NCBI GenBank assembly: GCA_023411555.1
Contig: JAEYOQ010000057.1
Span: 1 to 64,000, forward strand
Direction: 5' to 3'
From: Bacillota bacterium
GTDB lineage: Bacteria > Bacillota > Clostridia > Lachnospirales > Lachnospiraceae
DNA: 64,000 bases
The notes below the pieces were generated by a model. It was not told the DNA's origin, searched no databases, and saw nothing but the letters and a program-made list of their open reading frames with translations. A program made the translations under genes and the position numbers. Positions 52,020 through 62,125 of this stretch are shown piece by piece. How positions within the stretch are numbered: the stretch's first letter is position 1; each line of letters starts with the position of its first letter.

Positions 52020-53732
52020 TTGAAGAAAGTAATGATGTATCTTAAACCATATTCTATACGCATGCTTTTTGGTTTTACTATTAAGGTACTTGGAACCTTT
52101 ATGGATCTGGGGCTGCCTTGGGTATTAGCCTTTATTATTGACGAGGTGATACCTTATCGAAAAATATCTTATATACTTTTATGGGGCCTGGTTATGATTG
52201 CCCTATCTATTGGTGCCAGAACCTTCAATATTATTGCCAATCGTATGGCATCCAGAGTAGCACGTAATACTACAGAACAGCTAAGACATGATTTGTTTCT
52301 TAAGATTCTGAGTCTCTCTGGTAAGCAGCTGGATCATTTTTCTATCCCTTCCCTGGAATCGCGAATGACTTCAGATACCTACAATATACATAATATGATC
52401 GGCATGATGCAGCGGATCGGTGTTCGTGCGCCTATTATAATCATTGGTGGAATTGTAATCACAAGTACTCTGGAGCCGGTACTCACATTGGTGTTGGTTG
52501 GAGTCTTGCCTTTTCTGGCTTTAGTAGTATATCTGGTCTCTAAAAAAGGGATTCCCTTGTATCTCGGTTTACAGGTATCCGTCGATCAGATGATCCGTAT
52601 AGTTAGAGAAAATATCACCGGAGTTCGGGTAATCAAAGCCTTATCAAAATCAGATTATGAGAAAGGTCGTTTCACTGATATTAATTTTGAGGTGTCAGAA
52701 AAGGAGCAGAAGGCAGGTACCACAATGGCATCTACCAATCCTATTATGAACCTTATTTTTAATATAGGCCTAACCATGGTGGTAATTATAGGAGCCTTTC
52801 GAGTGAATAGTGGGGCTTCGGAACCAGGTAAGATAGTGGCTTTTCTATCTTATTTTACGATAATGCTTCATGCTGTTATGGCAATCCAACGTATCTTTGT
52901 AGTATATTCCAAAGCAACCGCTTCAGCCACCCGTATCGGTGAAGTACTGAATACGCCGGAGGATCTTATGGTAGATGAGAAGGAATTGAAGCAAGGGGAG
53001 CAGAATTCAGAGGAACATATTGCATTTCATAAGGTTAGCTTCTCCTATACCAAGGAGCCTTGTATTATAGATATGGATTTTAGTATCAAGAAGGGCGGAA
53101 GCCTTGGAATTATCGGGTCCACCGGCTCTGGTAAAACAACACTGATTAATCTGCTTATGCGATTTTATGATGTAGAGGAAGGAAGCATTACGATAGACGG
53201 TCAAGATATTCGCAGTATCGATAAATTAGAGCTTCGTAAAAAATTCGGCGTCGTCTTTCAAAATGATGTCTTATTTGCAGATACAGTCTATGAAAATATA
53301 AGTTTGGGAAGAGACCTTACCAAAGAGAGAGTAAAAGAAGCTACAGAGCATGCACAGGCAGCTGCATTTATTGAGGAGCTGGAGGAGCAGCTTGATTTCA
53401 GGCTTGCGATAAAAGGAAGTAATCTGAGCGGCGGTCAAAAACAGCGCTTGCTTGTTGCCAGAGCGTTGGCTGGAAGACCGGAGATCTTAATATTGGACGA
53501 TTCCTCCAGTGCACTTGACTATAAGACAGATTCCATGCTGCGTAAGGCAATTCGTGAACACTATACCGATACGACTACCATTGTAATCGCCCAGAGAATT
53601 AGCTCCGTAATGAAGTTAGACCATGTGTTGGTATTGGAGGATGGGCAGATGGCAGGCTACGGAACCCACGAGGAGTTGTTAAAGAATTGTGAAGTATATA
53701 AAGAGATTTATCAATCCCAGCTGATGTCCTAG
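52020..53732 (+). CDS. ABC exporter half-transporter, degenerate-site subunit
   Basis: The 570-residue protein starts with TTG at 52020 behind AGGAGG (8-nt spacer); an open frame extends to 51963. Six membrane helices (10-300) precede an ATPase with GSTGSGKTT, LSGGQKQR and LILDDSSSALD. The usual catalytic Glu is Asp and the H-loop is AQR instead of AHR, the marks of the degenerate nucleotide site in heterodimeric exporters. It pairs with the next gene, 59 bp downstream, to form a multidrug or lipid exporter of the BmrCD/TM287-288 type; substrate unknown. Confidence 0.9.
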   Translation: MKKVMMYLKPYSIRMLFGFTIKVLGTFMDLGLPWVLAFIIDEVIPYRKISYILLWGLVMIALSIGARTFNIIANRMASRVARNTTEQLRHDLFLKILSLSGKQLDHFSIPSLESRMTSDTYNIHNMIGMMQRIGVRAPIIIIGGIVITSTLEPVLTLVLVGVLPFLALVVYLVSKKGIPLYLGLQVSVDQMIRIVRENITGVRVIKALSKSDYEKGRFTDINFEVSEKEQKAGTTMASTNPIMNLIFNIGLTMVVIIGAFRVNSGASEPGKIVAFLSYFTIMLHAVMAIQRIFVVYSKATASATRIGEVLNTPEDLMVDEKELKQGEQNSEEHIAFHKVSFSYTKEPCIIDMDFSIKKGGSLGIIGSTGSGKTTLINLLMRFYDVEEGSITIDGQDIRSIDKLELRKKFGVVFQNDVLFADTVYENISLGRDLTKERVKEATEHAQAAAFIEELEEQLDFRLAIKGSNLSGGQKQRLLVARALAGRPEILILDDSSSALDYKTDSMLRKAIREHYTDTTTIVIAQRISSVMKLDHVLVLEDGQMAGYGTHEELLKNCEVYKEIYQSQLMS

Positions 53733-53791
53733 ATGCTTTTCATTACGAAGCAGCATCTGCAAGGATAATTAGGAAGGAGAGGAGGTGTCAT

Positions 53792-55579
53792 ATGCAACGA
53801 ACCGGTGGCAAAGCAATGATTAGTGATAAAACAGATAGACCCAGAGATACCAAATATGTAATCAGACGCCTCTGGAAGTATGTATTTCTAAATCGATGGA
53901 TGCTATGTGCAGCAGTTTTGCTTACACTTGTCAGTAATCTGCTTGCATTAGTCGGACCGATGTTGTCCGGCTATGCAATTGATGCAATTGAGCCGGGGAA
54001 GGGCTTGGTGGTATTTCAGAAGGTATTCTATTATGCTTCGTGGATGATTGCTTTTTATGTTGTTTCATCCCTATTATCTTACCTGCTCTCGGTTCTTATG
54101 ATCCGCTTTAGTCAGAGAATCATCAAGCAGATGAGAGAAGAGGTATTTACTAAGCTGGTGGAGCTACCGGTGGGGTATTTTGACCGAAACCAGGCAGGCG
54201 ATATCATCAGCCGTATTTCCTATGATATTGATACGGTGAACACCTCCTTGTCCACTGATGTAGTTCAGGTATGTGCCAGCATTATCACGGTAGCCGGATC
54301 ACTAATCATGATGCTTGTAATCTCACCAGTATTGGTACTGATCACACTGGTCACAATTCCTCTCTCTATCCTGTATACCAGATATATGGCAAAAAAGATC
54401 CGTCCTCTCTTTCGAAAGCGTTCAGCAAAGCTTGGTGAGATGAATGGCTTTGTAGAGGAGATGGTATCCGGGCAAAAGACCATCAAGGCATATGCTGCTG
54501 AAGAGGCTGTTATGGAACGGTTTGATCGTCTGAATACAGAGACGGTAGAGGCTTATTATATGTCAGAGTATTATGGTAGCATCACCGGTCCTACCGTCAA
54601 TTTTATTAATAATTTGTCCTTATCTCTAATTACGGTATTTGGGGCAATTCTCTATCTGCTTGGAAGAATGTCCCTAGGAAATATATCCTCCTTTGTACAA
54701 TACAGCAGGAAATTCTCCGGGCCCATTAATGAGGCAGCCAATATCATCAGTGAGCTTCAATCAGCTGCGGCCGCAGCTGAGCGTGTATTTAAGCTAATAG
54801 ATGAAGAGCCTGAGATAAAGGATATAGCTGGAGCAAAGGAGTTAGCGGAGGTTAAGGGAGATGTAGTAATGAAGGGAGTCACCTTCGGATATCTACCGGA
54901 TAAGCCTGTTATAAAAAATCTCTTCATGCATGCCCACCCTGGTAGCCTAACTGCCATTGTGGGACCGACCGGTGCCGGTAAGACGACAATCATAAATCTA
55001 TTAATGAGATTTTATGATGTATGGGATGGGAATAGCTTTGTGGATCAGCAGGAACTGCGTGATCTGACCAGAGAGAGCCTACGAAAGGCTTATGCCATGG
55101 TACTTCAGGACACATGGTTGTTTCAGGGGACAATCTTTGAGAACATTGCCTATGGTAAAGAAAATGCAACTAGGGAAGAAGTGGTTGAGGCGGCTAAGAT
55201 GGCCGGAATGCATTCCTATATCACACGATTACCCCAAGGCTATGATACCATCATTAATGAAGACGGAATGAATATATCCAAGGGTCAGAAGCAGCTGTTG
55301 ACCATCGCCCGCGCGATGCTGTTGGATGCCAAGATGCTGATACTGGATGAAGCCACCTCGAATGTAGATACCAGAACAGAGATTAAGATACAGAAGGCAA
55401 TGAGAAAGCTAATGGAGAAGAAGACCTGCTTTGTGATCGCCCATCGCTTATCCACTATTCAGGGGGCTGATAATATCCTAGTAGTAGACCAGGGAAATAT
55501 TGTTGAGCAAGGCACTCACCAAGAGCTCATGGAGAAGAGAGGCTTTTATTATAAACTATATCAATCGCAGTTCGAATAA
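53792..55579 (+). CDS. ABC exporter half-transporter, catalytic subunit
   Basis: The 595-residue protein has a membrane domain (about 25-320) and an ATPase with GPTGAGKTT, ISKGQKQLLT in place of LSGGQ, and LILDEATSNVD with an intact Glu and H-loop AHRLS. The altered signature faces the degenerate site of the partner, so each heterodimer should have one active site. AGGAGGTG lies immediately before the ATG. The gene is followed by a 19-bp perfect inverted repeat. Confidence 0.9.
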   Translation: MQRTGGKAMISDKTDRPRDTKYVIRRLWKYVFLNRWMLCAAVLLTLVSNLLALVGPMLSGYAIDAIEPGKGLVVFQKVFYYASWMIAFYVVSSLLSYLLSVLMIRFSQRIIKQMREEVFTKLVELPVGYFDRNQAGDIISRISYDIDTVNTSLSTDVVQVCASIITVAGSLIMMLVISPVLVLITLVTIPLSILYTRYMAKKIRPLFRKRSAKLGEMNGFVEEMVSGQKTIKAYAAEEAVMERFDRLNTETVEAYYMSEYYGSITGPTVNFINNLSLSLITVFGAILYLLGRMSLGNISSFVQYSRKFSGPINEAANIISELQSAAAAAERVFKLIDEEPEIKDIAGAKELAEVKGDVVMKGVTFGYLPDKPVIKNLFMHAHPGSLTAIVGPTGAGKTTIINLLMRFYDVWDGNSFVDQQELRDLTRESLRKAYAMVLQDTWLFQGTIFENIAYGKENATREEVVEAAKMAGMHSYITRLPQGYDTIINEDGMNISKGQKQLLTIARAMLLDAKMLILDEATSNVDTRTEIKIQKAMRKLMEKKTCFVIAHRLSTIQGADNILVVDQGNIVEQGTHQELMEKRGFYYKLYQSQFE

Positions 55580-55617
55580 AGGAACGAATTAGAAAAGACA
55601 ATAGGATAATTAAAGAC

Positions 55618-55671
55618 CTAAGGGGTTGTTTCAATAATTTATGGATAGCTGGTATTGAAACAACCCCTTAG
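55618..55671. terminator. 19-bp perfect inverted repeat between convergent genes
   Basis: 55618-55636 pairs with 55653-55671 without mismatch, 16-nt loop. The T-run is poor on both strands, but the position fits a bidirectional terminator. Confidence 0.65.
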
Positions 55672-55713
55672 TATGAGAGACGACGACCTTGAGTGTTTGG
55701 GTGCCGATATTGC

Positions 55714-58548
55714 TTAATTTTGTGTCTCGGATAGCTTGGCTCTAAATTTCTCTATATCTAACTCCTCGCGAAGGCTGATTCTAATCTCGCCGATATCCAT
55801 ACCACCTTGGGCAAAGTATAGCTTTAGGTAACAGCTAGGATGAAACATCAGACCTAAATCCCTTGTTTCTTCGATCCATTCTCCGTTTGTTCCATTGATG
55901 GTAATCGTAGAGTGAATCTTCCCACCTAAGAATATGGTAATAGGAATTTGAGCCAGATCACCGGAGCAGGATCTCATCTTTAGGGTAATATCGTAAAAGC
56001 CTTTTTTGTTGAAGATAAGAGCAAATAGATTGGTAGCACCTCTCTCCGTACTCATACCTGTTATGTCTAGAAGGAGGTGTTCATCTACGGACTGATAAAC
56101 CAGATCAAAATCGAGGTTGTCTTCAGCAGGTTTATTAACCTCAGATGCTTTTTCCTCTTCACTCAGCTTGCCAAGATGACGCTGCATTGTCGGGGATTTC
56201 ATGCAGAGATAACAGATGTTTTTAGCATTACGCAGGAGCTCTGCTCTTGTTACGATACCATTCTCAAGACTTTCTTTTAGTAAATCGTTATTGGTGTTTT
56301 TCTCTGAACTTTCTACCACCATATACAGATCATTCTGCGCTCTTACCATATACTGTGTATTCTTGTTGGAGGCGGTTTCTTCACCGTCCTCATTCATATC
56401 AGCCCACCAGTCAGTCATGACAGCACCCTGAAAACCCCATTCATTTCGTAGAATTGTGGTTAGTAGATCATAATTTCCTGCAGACCAGATACCGTTGATT
56501 GCTCCATAGCTCGTCATGACAGAATATGCCTTACCTTCCTTTATGGCAATTTCGAAGCCCTTAAGATATATTTCACGAAGAGCTCGCTCCGATATTACAC
56601 TGTCCACCAGTCGGCGGTGAAACTCTTGGTTATTACATGCAAAATGCTTAATTGTACCGGTTACACCATATTCGTGCATTCCGATTAAACAAGCGGCTGC
56701 CATCATCCCTGTTAGAATTGGATCCTCTGAAAAATATTCAAAGTTTCGACCATTCAACGGATTTCTATGAATATTCAATCCAGGTCCCAGCAGAGTATCA
56801 ATTCGGTTTCTCCTTAATTCCAAGCCCTCCATAATATATAGCTCTTTTACTAATTCTGTATTAAAGGAGCAGGCAAGACAGGTTCCGTTTGGCATACTGA
56901 AGCCATATGCACCGCAGTCCATTCGAATACCGGAGGGACCATCCGCACAGCATCCTGTCGGTATGCCAAAGTCTAATAATCGGTCGGTTACTCCACCAAA
57001 GGCGCCGGCAGTACCGGGTGTTACCTTGGGGGAACTCATTCCTTCCCCTCTGGAAAGATGAATTAGGTCATCATCGGTAAGCTGTGCCAGGAACTCATCC
57101 ATGGAGACTCTTTGCTCCATTACATCCTCTAGTTTATATCCCTTGTCACCGGTATATGGAATATCCTTAGGGAGACCTTCTTCAATTCGTTTCTGCGGTG
57201 TCACGGTGCGTAGTGGAGCCTTTTCTTGGAGCATTTCTAATGTCCCTTGATTATTTGACACATGGAATCTTTGAAGCTCTCGCTTCGGCGCAAGTGCTTC
57301 GTCTAATTGCTGTACGATAACCAATTCAGGGATTTCGAAACTACCTGCCAAATAAGCGCTCCTGACATCAGATCCAATATATATTTCATAAGTTCCTGCT
57401 TCTAATACATAACAGGATTTATGGCCGGTTATTCCGCTGTCATCATAGGAAGCGAGGTTACTTAAGGGAATATTTAATGTTGTGACTTCATAAGCTCCTG
57501 GTGTAAGCTCTGCGGTCTTTGTAAAGGCCTTTAATTCTCTGGATGGCTTACCTAAGAGTCCTTGTGGAGCAGAAGAGTAAGCCTGAATTACTTCTTTTCC
57601 CTTTATATTTCCGGTATTTGTGACTTTCACCTTGCATACAATATTGCCTAGGTTTCCAGACATATGCGGACCGGTTGGAGGGCAAAAGGAGGTGTGATCA
57701 ATGGCAAAGGTGGTATAAGAGAGACCATATCCAAAGGGATATAAGACCTTGTCCTTAGCCACAGTTTCAAAGTAGCGATAGCCGACATAGATATCCTCTG
57801 TGTAATAATTTCGTAAACCATCTCCAAAATATGGGGTAGAAGGGTAGTCTTTTATATCCTTGGCAATGGTATCACTCAATTTGCCACAGGGAGTGACTGC
57901 TCCGGTAAGAACATCTACCACAGCGTTACCGCCTTCCTGACCACCATGCCAAGTATACAGGACAGCACTGGGATTATATTGATCCACCCATTTCATGTCT
58001 ATAATATTTCCAACATTTAATATGACACAGACACGTTGAAATACTTTGCATACCTTACTTATCATATCTTCTTCCAAATCAGACAGTAGGTAGCTTCCCT
58101 TACCGGCAAAATTATCCTTATCCTCACCTGCTGTACGTCCTATAATAACGAGAGCTATATCAGATAAAGCTGCGGCTTTGGTGACAAGCTCATCAGAAAG
58201 CGGCATTTCTTCCTGAGACCAGGGCTCCCCTGCCCAACCTACTCCGTAGTTGAAAGGATGTTCCCTGATCCAATTTTCATAAACGGATAATAGATCTTTG
58301 TTTAGTACAATATTTTTATTTGCCTTCAAGGCATCGAGAATTCCTATTACGTATTTTGTATTAACCATTCCTCCGGACCCGGTACCACTTTTATAGTAAT
58401 CTAATTGGATCCTGCCAAATACGGACACGGTTTCTCCGGCTTGTATAGGCAATGTATGATTTTCGTTCCTTAACAGCACAGCTCCTTCTGCCGCAGCTTG
58501 CCTTGACAGGCTAGCATATTGTTCCCAATTGATATCGTATTTCCCCAT
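55714..58548 (-). CDS. GH3 beta-glucosidase with inverted domain order
   Basis: The 944-residue protein has the GH3 alpha/beta-sandwich domain first (15-270), then a FnIII-like domain (about 300-400) and only then the TIM barrel (about 500-800). The nucleophile is Asp713 in VMTDWWAD; KHFACNNQE and the GPGLNIHRNPLNGRNFEYFSEDP substrate loop are present. A beta-sandwich of about 100 residues at the C-terminus (830-930) resembles a carbohydrate-binding module. It lacks a signal peptide. The gene is probably controlled by the LacI protein encoded upstream on the same strand. Confidence 0.92.
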   Translation of the reverse strand: MGKYDINWEQYASLSRQAAAEGAVLLRNENHTLPIQAGETVSVFGRIQLDYYKSGTGSGGMVNTKYVIGILDALKANKNIVLNKDLLSVYENWIREHPFNYGVGWAGEPWSQEEMPLSDELVTKAAALSDIALVIIGRTAGEDKDNFAGKGSYLLSDLEEDMISKVCKVFQRVCVILNVGNIIDMKWVDQYNPSAVLYTWHGGQEGGNAVVDVLTGAVTPCGKLSDTIAKDIKDYPSTPYFGDGLRNYYTEDIYVGYRYFETVAKDKVLYPFGYGLSYTTFAIDHTSFCPPTGPHMSGNLGNIVCKVKVTNTGNIKGKEVIQAYSSAPQGLLGKPSRELKAFTKTAELTPGAYEVTTLNIPLSNLASYDDSGITGHKSCYVLEAGTYEIYIGSDVRSAYLAGSFEIPELVIVQQLDEALAPKRELQRFHVSNNQGTLEMLQEKAPLRTVTPQKRIEEGLPKDIPYTGDKGYKLEDVMEQRVSMDEFLAQLTDDDLIHLSRGEGMSSPKVTPGTAGAFGGVTDRLLDFGIPTGCCADGPSGIRMDCGAYGFSMPNGTCLACSFNTELVKELYIMEGLELRRNRIDTLLGPGLNIHRNPLNGRNFEYFSEDPILTGMMAAACLIGMHEYGVTGTIKHFACNNQEFHRRLVDSVISERALREIYLKGFEIAIKEGKAYSVMTSYGAINGIWSAGNYDLLTTILRNEWGFQGAVMTDWWADMNEDGEETASNKNTQYMVRAQNDLYMVVESSEKNTNNDLLKESLENGIVTRAELLRNAKNICYLCMKSPTMQRHLGKLSEEEKASEVNKPAEDNLDFDLVYQSVDEHLLLDITGMSTERGATNLFALIFNKKGFYDITLKMRSCSGDLAQIPITIFLGGKIHSTITINGTNGEWIEETRDLGLMFHPSCYLKLYFAQGGMDIGEIRISLREELDIEKFRAKLSETQN

Positions 58549-58599
58549 GCGTTATCTCCTTCGTGAATATGTTCTAGTTAATGAAGAGTTAGCTTGTTT

Positions 58600-58708
58600 T
58601 AAGTAATGCGTTGTACTTTCGTTATTGCTAATATTAAAGGATGTTTAATAAAGAACATAGTACAACGTGATATTATACAGTATATCATTGACTCTTGATT
58701 TAAGTCAA
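58600..58708 (-). promoter_or_regulatory. GH3 promoter and LacI-type operators
   Basis: On the minus strand TTGACT (58708-58703) and TATACT (58684-58679) have an 18-bp spacer. Operator-like sites share the exact half-site AGTACAACG: 58659-58667 just after the predicted start, and its inverse CGTTGTACT at 58609-58617 in the leader. The flanks are partly palindromic around a central CG. Confidence 0.6.
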
Positions 58709-58751
58709 TCATGTTTTATTGTGTTTTAATTCATATATTTAAAATAAATAC

Positions 58752-58790
58752 AAGCCCATAGGAAGAAGCTTTTCCAATGGACTTGATTTT
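58752..58790. terminator. Terminator after the lacI gene
   Basis: AAGCCCAT pairs with ATGGACTT (one mismatch), with an inner GGAA/TTCC stem and T-rich flanks on both strands, between the GH3 leader and the end of lacI. Confidence 0.55.
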
Positions 58791-58862
58791 TATATATGTT
58801 GTAATGAGATATATCGATATGTTATTTTGCACAAGCTTATATTACCATATAGACAGAGCAAG

Positions 58863-59870
58863 TCAATTGCATGAGGAACGGGGAGTGTAGTTAAAATCCA
58901 TAACTTTTGATTCAATCTGATAATACTTACCGTTCAGCTTATCGGTGACTATTCTCATGCACTCGGTACCCATCTGCTCTATAGGAATTTCAATCACAGA
59001 TAGTGGAATATGAAGACTTTCATAGGTATTGTTATCACGAACCCCTATACTGATAACCTCTTGTGTATCGGGGACATTAGTTATCTTATTATCTCGTAGA
59101 TAATTAATATAGCTGATTGCCAGAAGGTCCTGTAGACAGAATACGCAATCGGCATCCGCAAAGGCACTTTCCATAGCTGCTATTGTATTATGAGCCGATC
59201 GGATCGAATTATCGGCTGAGTTTATGATGGTGGTTATTCCACCGGAACTATTAAAAGAATTAATAAAACCGGACATACGTTTTTCATAATAATAGGAGTG
59301 ATTGTTCTGCGCTGCAAAAATAATTGCTCTTTTCTTGCCATGTAAAGAAAAAATTTCAGCTGCTTTGGCACCGACTTCTTCATTAATTACTAGAACATTA
59401 CTGTATTTTTGTGAATAGCGGTTATAAAGAACGATTGGAGTAGAAAATTCCATTTCCTCTAAATATTCCAAATCTGTTTTGGATGCAGTACAAATGACGG
59501 TTGCAGAATACATTGTTAATTGATCAGGATCGATTGCCTTACTGAGAAAATCAGGTGTAAATAAACGCAGGACTATTTCTATATCCTCCATCGTACTTTC
59601 TATATGCTTTTGCATTCCGTTTATAAATTCAAAAAGGAGAGGAGCTCTATAATCATTAGCCCAGAAAACTGCGACGTATTTTTTTGAATTATTATTTCTT
59701 AATCTACGTGCGGAAATATTTGGAGAATAACCCAACTCCTTTGCTGCATCAAGTACTTTCTTTACAGTATTCTCAGAAATATTACGGGTTTTTGCTTTTC
59801 CACTCAATACGATCGAAACTGTACTGGGAGATAATTGAGTATATTCAGATATCTCGCGTATTGTAGCCAT
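58863..59870 (-). CDS. LacI family transcriptional regulator
   Basis: From the ATG at 59870 (GGGAGG site; the frame extends to 59963) the 335-residue protein has the LacI helix-turn-helix (MATIREISEYTQLSPSTVS, hinge YSPNISARRLR) and a periplasmic-binding-type sugar domain (60-330). It lies between the GH3 gene and the divergent sugar ABC operon, and three copies of a shared operator half-site are found at both promoters. The inducer is probably an oligosaccharide or glucoside. Repression is the likely mode because the sites lie downstream of the -10 regions. Confidence 0.9.
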   Translation of the reverse strand: MATIREISEYTQLSPSTVSIVLSGKAKTRNISENTVKKVLDAAKELGYSPNISARRLRNNNSKKYVAVFWANDYRAPLLFEFINGMQKHIESTMEDIEIVLRLFTPDFLSKAIDPDQLTMYSATVICTASKTDLEYLEEMEFSTPIVLYNRYSQKYSNVLVINEEVGAKAAEIFSLHGKKRAIIFAAQNNHSYYYEKRMSGFINSFNSSGGITTIINSADNSIRSAHNTIAAMESAFADADCVFCLQDLLAISYINYLRDNKITNVPDTQEVISIGVRDNNTYESLHIPLSVIEIPIEQMGTECMRIVTDKLNGKYYQIESKVMDFNYTPRSSCN

Positions 59871-60061
59871 GCTGTATTTCCTCCCTAATTGGTGATTTAA
59901 GGAGAGTGTAGCATAGTATAGAATATAAAGCAATACTAAAAATATAAGAAGATTACTAAACAAAATTCAGTTAAATTACTATAGAATATTACATATTGCA
60001 CAAAATAAGTACAGAGTATTTGGAGGATTTGATGAAATAGCCATTCTATTTAGTTGAATTA

Positions 60062-60124
60062 TTGACAAAGGAGTTAAATGCAAGTATAATATGCTCATCG
60101 CTGGTTAGTACAACGTTACACCAA
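60062..60124 (+). promoter_or_regulatory. Promoter and LacI-type operator of the ABC transporter
   Basis: TTGACA (60062-60067) and TATAAT (60085-60090), 17-bp spacer. The operator TTAGTACAACGTTACACCAA (60105-60124) is partly palindromic around a central CG and holds the same AGTACAACG half-site as the GH3 promoter. The rest of 59871-60218 shows no gene. Confidence 0.7.
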
Positions 60125-60218
60125 TTGATATTTTCAAGGAATATCAAATTGTTAAAACATGGTAAACTAAAACGTAGTAATGTGATCAAGCAATCTAAGA
60201 TTTAGGAGGAGGATACCA

Positions 60219-61199
60219 TTGGCGAAAAAGACGAAAAGAAAAGCAATGGTGGTTAATGCAGGTTATATTGAAAATGGTGGCTTAAAAGCTCTAACTCATA
60301 ACATTGCTACTGACTTTAAGAGAAATAAGACAATATACTTTTTAAGCATTCCCATCGTATTGTGGTATGCTATATTCTGCTATTGGCCTATGGAAGGGTT
60401 GATTATGGCCTTTCAGAGATATAATATCGCAAAAGGAATTACAGGAAGTCCCTTCGTCGGTTTTGATAACTTTATCCAGTTTTTCTCGGGTCCATACTTC
60501 GGAAGAATAATGAGAAATACAGCAGCAATCGGATTATTGGATCTGGTTCTGGGGTTCCCGGCACCGATAATCTTCGCATTACTTTTGAATGAAGTAAAAA
60601 ATAAGTATTTTAAGAAAACAGTACAGACCATCAGTTATATGCCTTACTTTATATCAATGGTGGTTATCGCAGGGCTTATTAAGGATTTTACTCAGAGCGG
60701 CGGAGTGATCTCAGATATTGTTGCAACCTTGACGAATTCATCTGCGGTTAACTTACTTGGGGAATCAAAATATTTCTGGTGGATTTATGTATTATCAGGA
60801 ATTTGGCAGGGCTTTGGGTATGGAAGTATTATTTATATGGCGTCGCTTAGTTCAATTGATCAGCAGCTTTATGAGGCTGCAGTCATGGACGGGGCGAATC
60901 GTTGGAAGCAGACGTTACATATAACACTTCCAGGACTGGCTCCTACCATTACAATTATTCTAATCATGAGAATGGGAAGTCTTTTTGCAGTCGGAAGTGA
61001 TAAGATCCTTCTATTATATTCACCTGCCATATACGAGACAGCAGATGTTATTAACACTTATGTTTACCGAGTTGGTTTAGTAGAGATGAATTATGGATTT
61101 AGTACTGCAGTAGGATTATTTAACTCAGTGGTAGGCACCGCATTTCTATTGATTACGAATGCAATTTGTCGCAAATACTCAGAGACTAGCTTGTTTTAG
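60219..61199 (+). CDS. Sugar ABC transporter permease (LplB-type)
   Basis: The 326-residue inner-membrane protein has six helices and the binding-protein-dependent permease EAA loop (EAAVMDGANRWKQTLHITLPG). It starts with TTG at 60219 behind AGGAGGAGG. The N-terminus and the length fit the LplB/YteP group that imports oligosaccharides. It forms the transporter with the next two genes; no ATPase gene is present, so a shared MsmX/MsmK-type ATPase is expected elsewhere. Confidence 0.9.
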   Translation: MAKKTKRKAMVVNAGYIENGGLKALTHNIATDFKRNKTIYFLSIPIVLWYAIFCYWPMEGLIMAFQRYNIAKGITGSPFVGFDNFIQFFSGPYFGRIMRNTAAIGLLDLVLGFPAPIIFALLLNEVKNKYFKKTVQTISYMPYFISMVVIAGLIKDFTQSGGVISDIVATLTNSSAVNLLGESKYFWWIYVLSGIWQGFGYGSIIYMASLSSIDQQLYEAAVMDGANRWKQTLHITLPGLAPTITIILIMRMGSLFAVGSDKILLLYSPAIYETADVINTYVYRVGLVEMNYGFSTAVGLFNSVVGTAFLLITNAICRKYSETSLF

Positions 61200-61211
61200 G
61201 GGGTGAATATT

Positions 61212-62096
61212 ATGAAAATAAGACGAAGTTTTTCGCAATTGCTTTTTACATTATTTAATACTGCCTTCATGGTTTTTCTCTGTGCGATATGTATCGTACC
61301 CCTGTGGCATGTTATTATGGCATCCATTAGTGAGCCTGCACTTGTTGATATGGCTCCGGGATTTATCCTTCGTCCGTTAGGCGATGTGTCATTAAAGGCT
61401 TTCTCCTTGATCATGAAATATAAGGGGATATGGACAGGCTATGGCAATACACTGTTTTATGTTGTCGCTCAGTGCATTATCACTAGTTTCTTATCGGTTA
61501 TTGCAGGCTATGTCTTGTCAAGAAAACGCTTCCGTTACCGTGGGGTATTAATGGGTATGATTACATTTACCATGCTGTTTAATGGAGGAATGATTCCGAC
61601 TTATATGGTAGTCAAAAAGCTTGGTTTTTTGGATCAATATTCTGCCTTATTAATTCCTGGTGCTCTACAGGTATTTTACATAATCATTATGAGGACAGCA
61701 ATTGCCGGGATACCGGATAGCTTGGAGGAATCTGCAAGAATCGATGGAGCAGGTGAAATGACAGTAATGTGGAAGATAATTCTTCCGTTATGTAAAGCGA
61801 CCTTTGCAGTCATTATCCTATTTGTAGCAGTAGGGAAGTGGAATGAATGGTTTTCAGCCTTATTATATCTTCCTACAGCAAAGGATAAATATCCACTTCA
61901 GATGTTTTTGAGAGAGATTCTTATCAAATCTACGACAATAACCAATGCCGCTGATGCAATGGAGGGTGCGGCACTCTATAAAACGCTGGCAAAATACGCA
62001 TCAATAGTAGTTACAACATTACCAATCTTATGTATCTATCCCTTTGTACAGAAGCATTTTGTGAGTGGTGTCATGGTGGGTTCTGTCAAGGGCTAA
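61212..62096 (+). CDS. Sugar ABC transporter permease (YtcP-type)
   Basis: From the ATG at 61212 (GGGGGTG site; a GTG at 61203 overlaps it) the 294-residue protein has six membrane helices and the EAA-loop motif EESARIDGAGEMTVMWKIILP. It is the second permease of the oligosaccharide importer and lies 12 bp after the first permease gene. It matches the YtcP subgroup (CUT1-like). Confidence 0.9.
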   Translation: MKIRRSFSQLLFTLFNTAFMVFLCAICIVPLWHVIMASISEPALVDMAPGFILRPLGDVSLKAFSLIMKYKGIWTGYGNTLFYVVAQCIITSFLSVIAGYVLSRKRFRYRGVLMGMITFTMLFNGGMIPTYMVVKKLGFLDQYSALLIPGALQVFYIIIMRTAIAGIPDSLEESARIDGAGEMTVMWKIILPLCKATFAVIILFVAVGKWNEWFSALLYLPTAKDKYPLQMFLREILIKSTTITNAADAMEGAALYKTLAKYASIVVTTLPILCIYPFVQKHFVSGVMVGSVKG

Positions 62097-62125
62097 ATAA
62101 AAAAATCAACTTAAGGAGGAGCATG

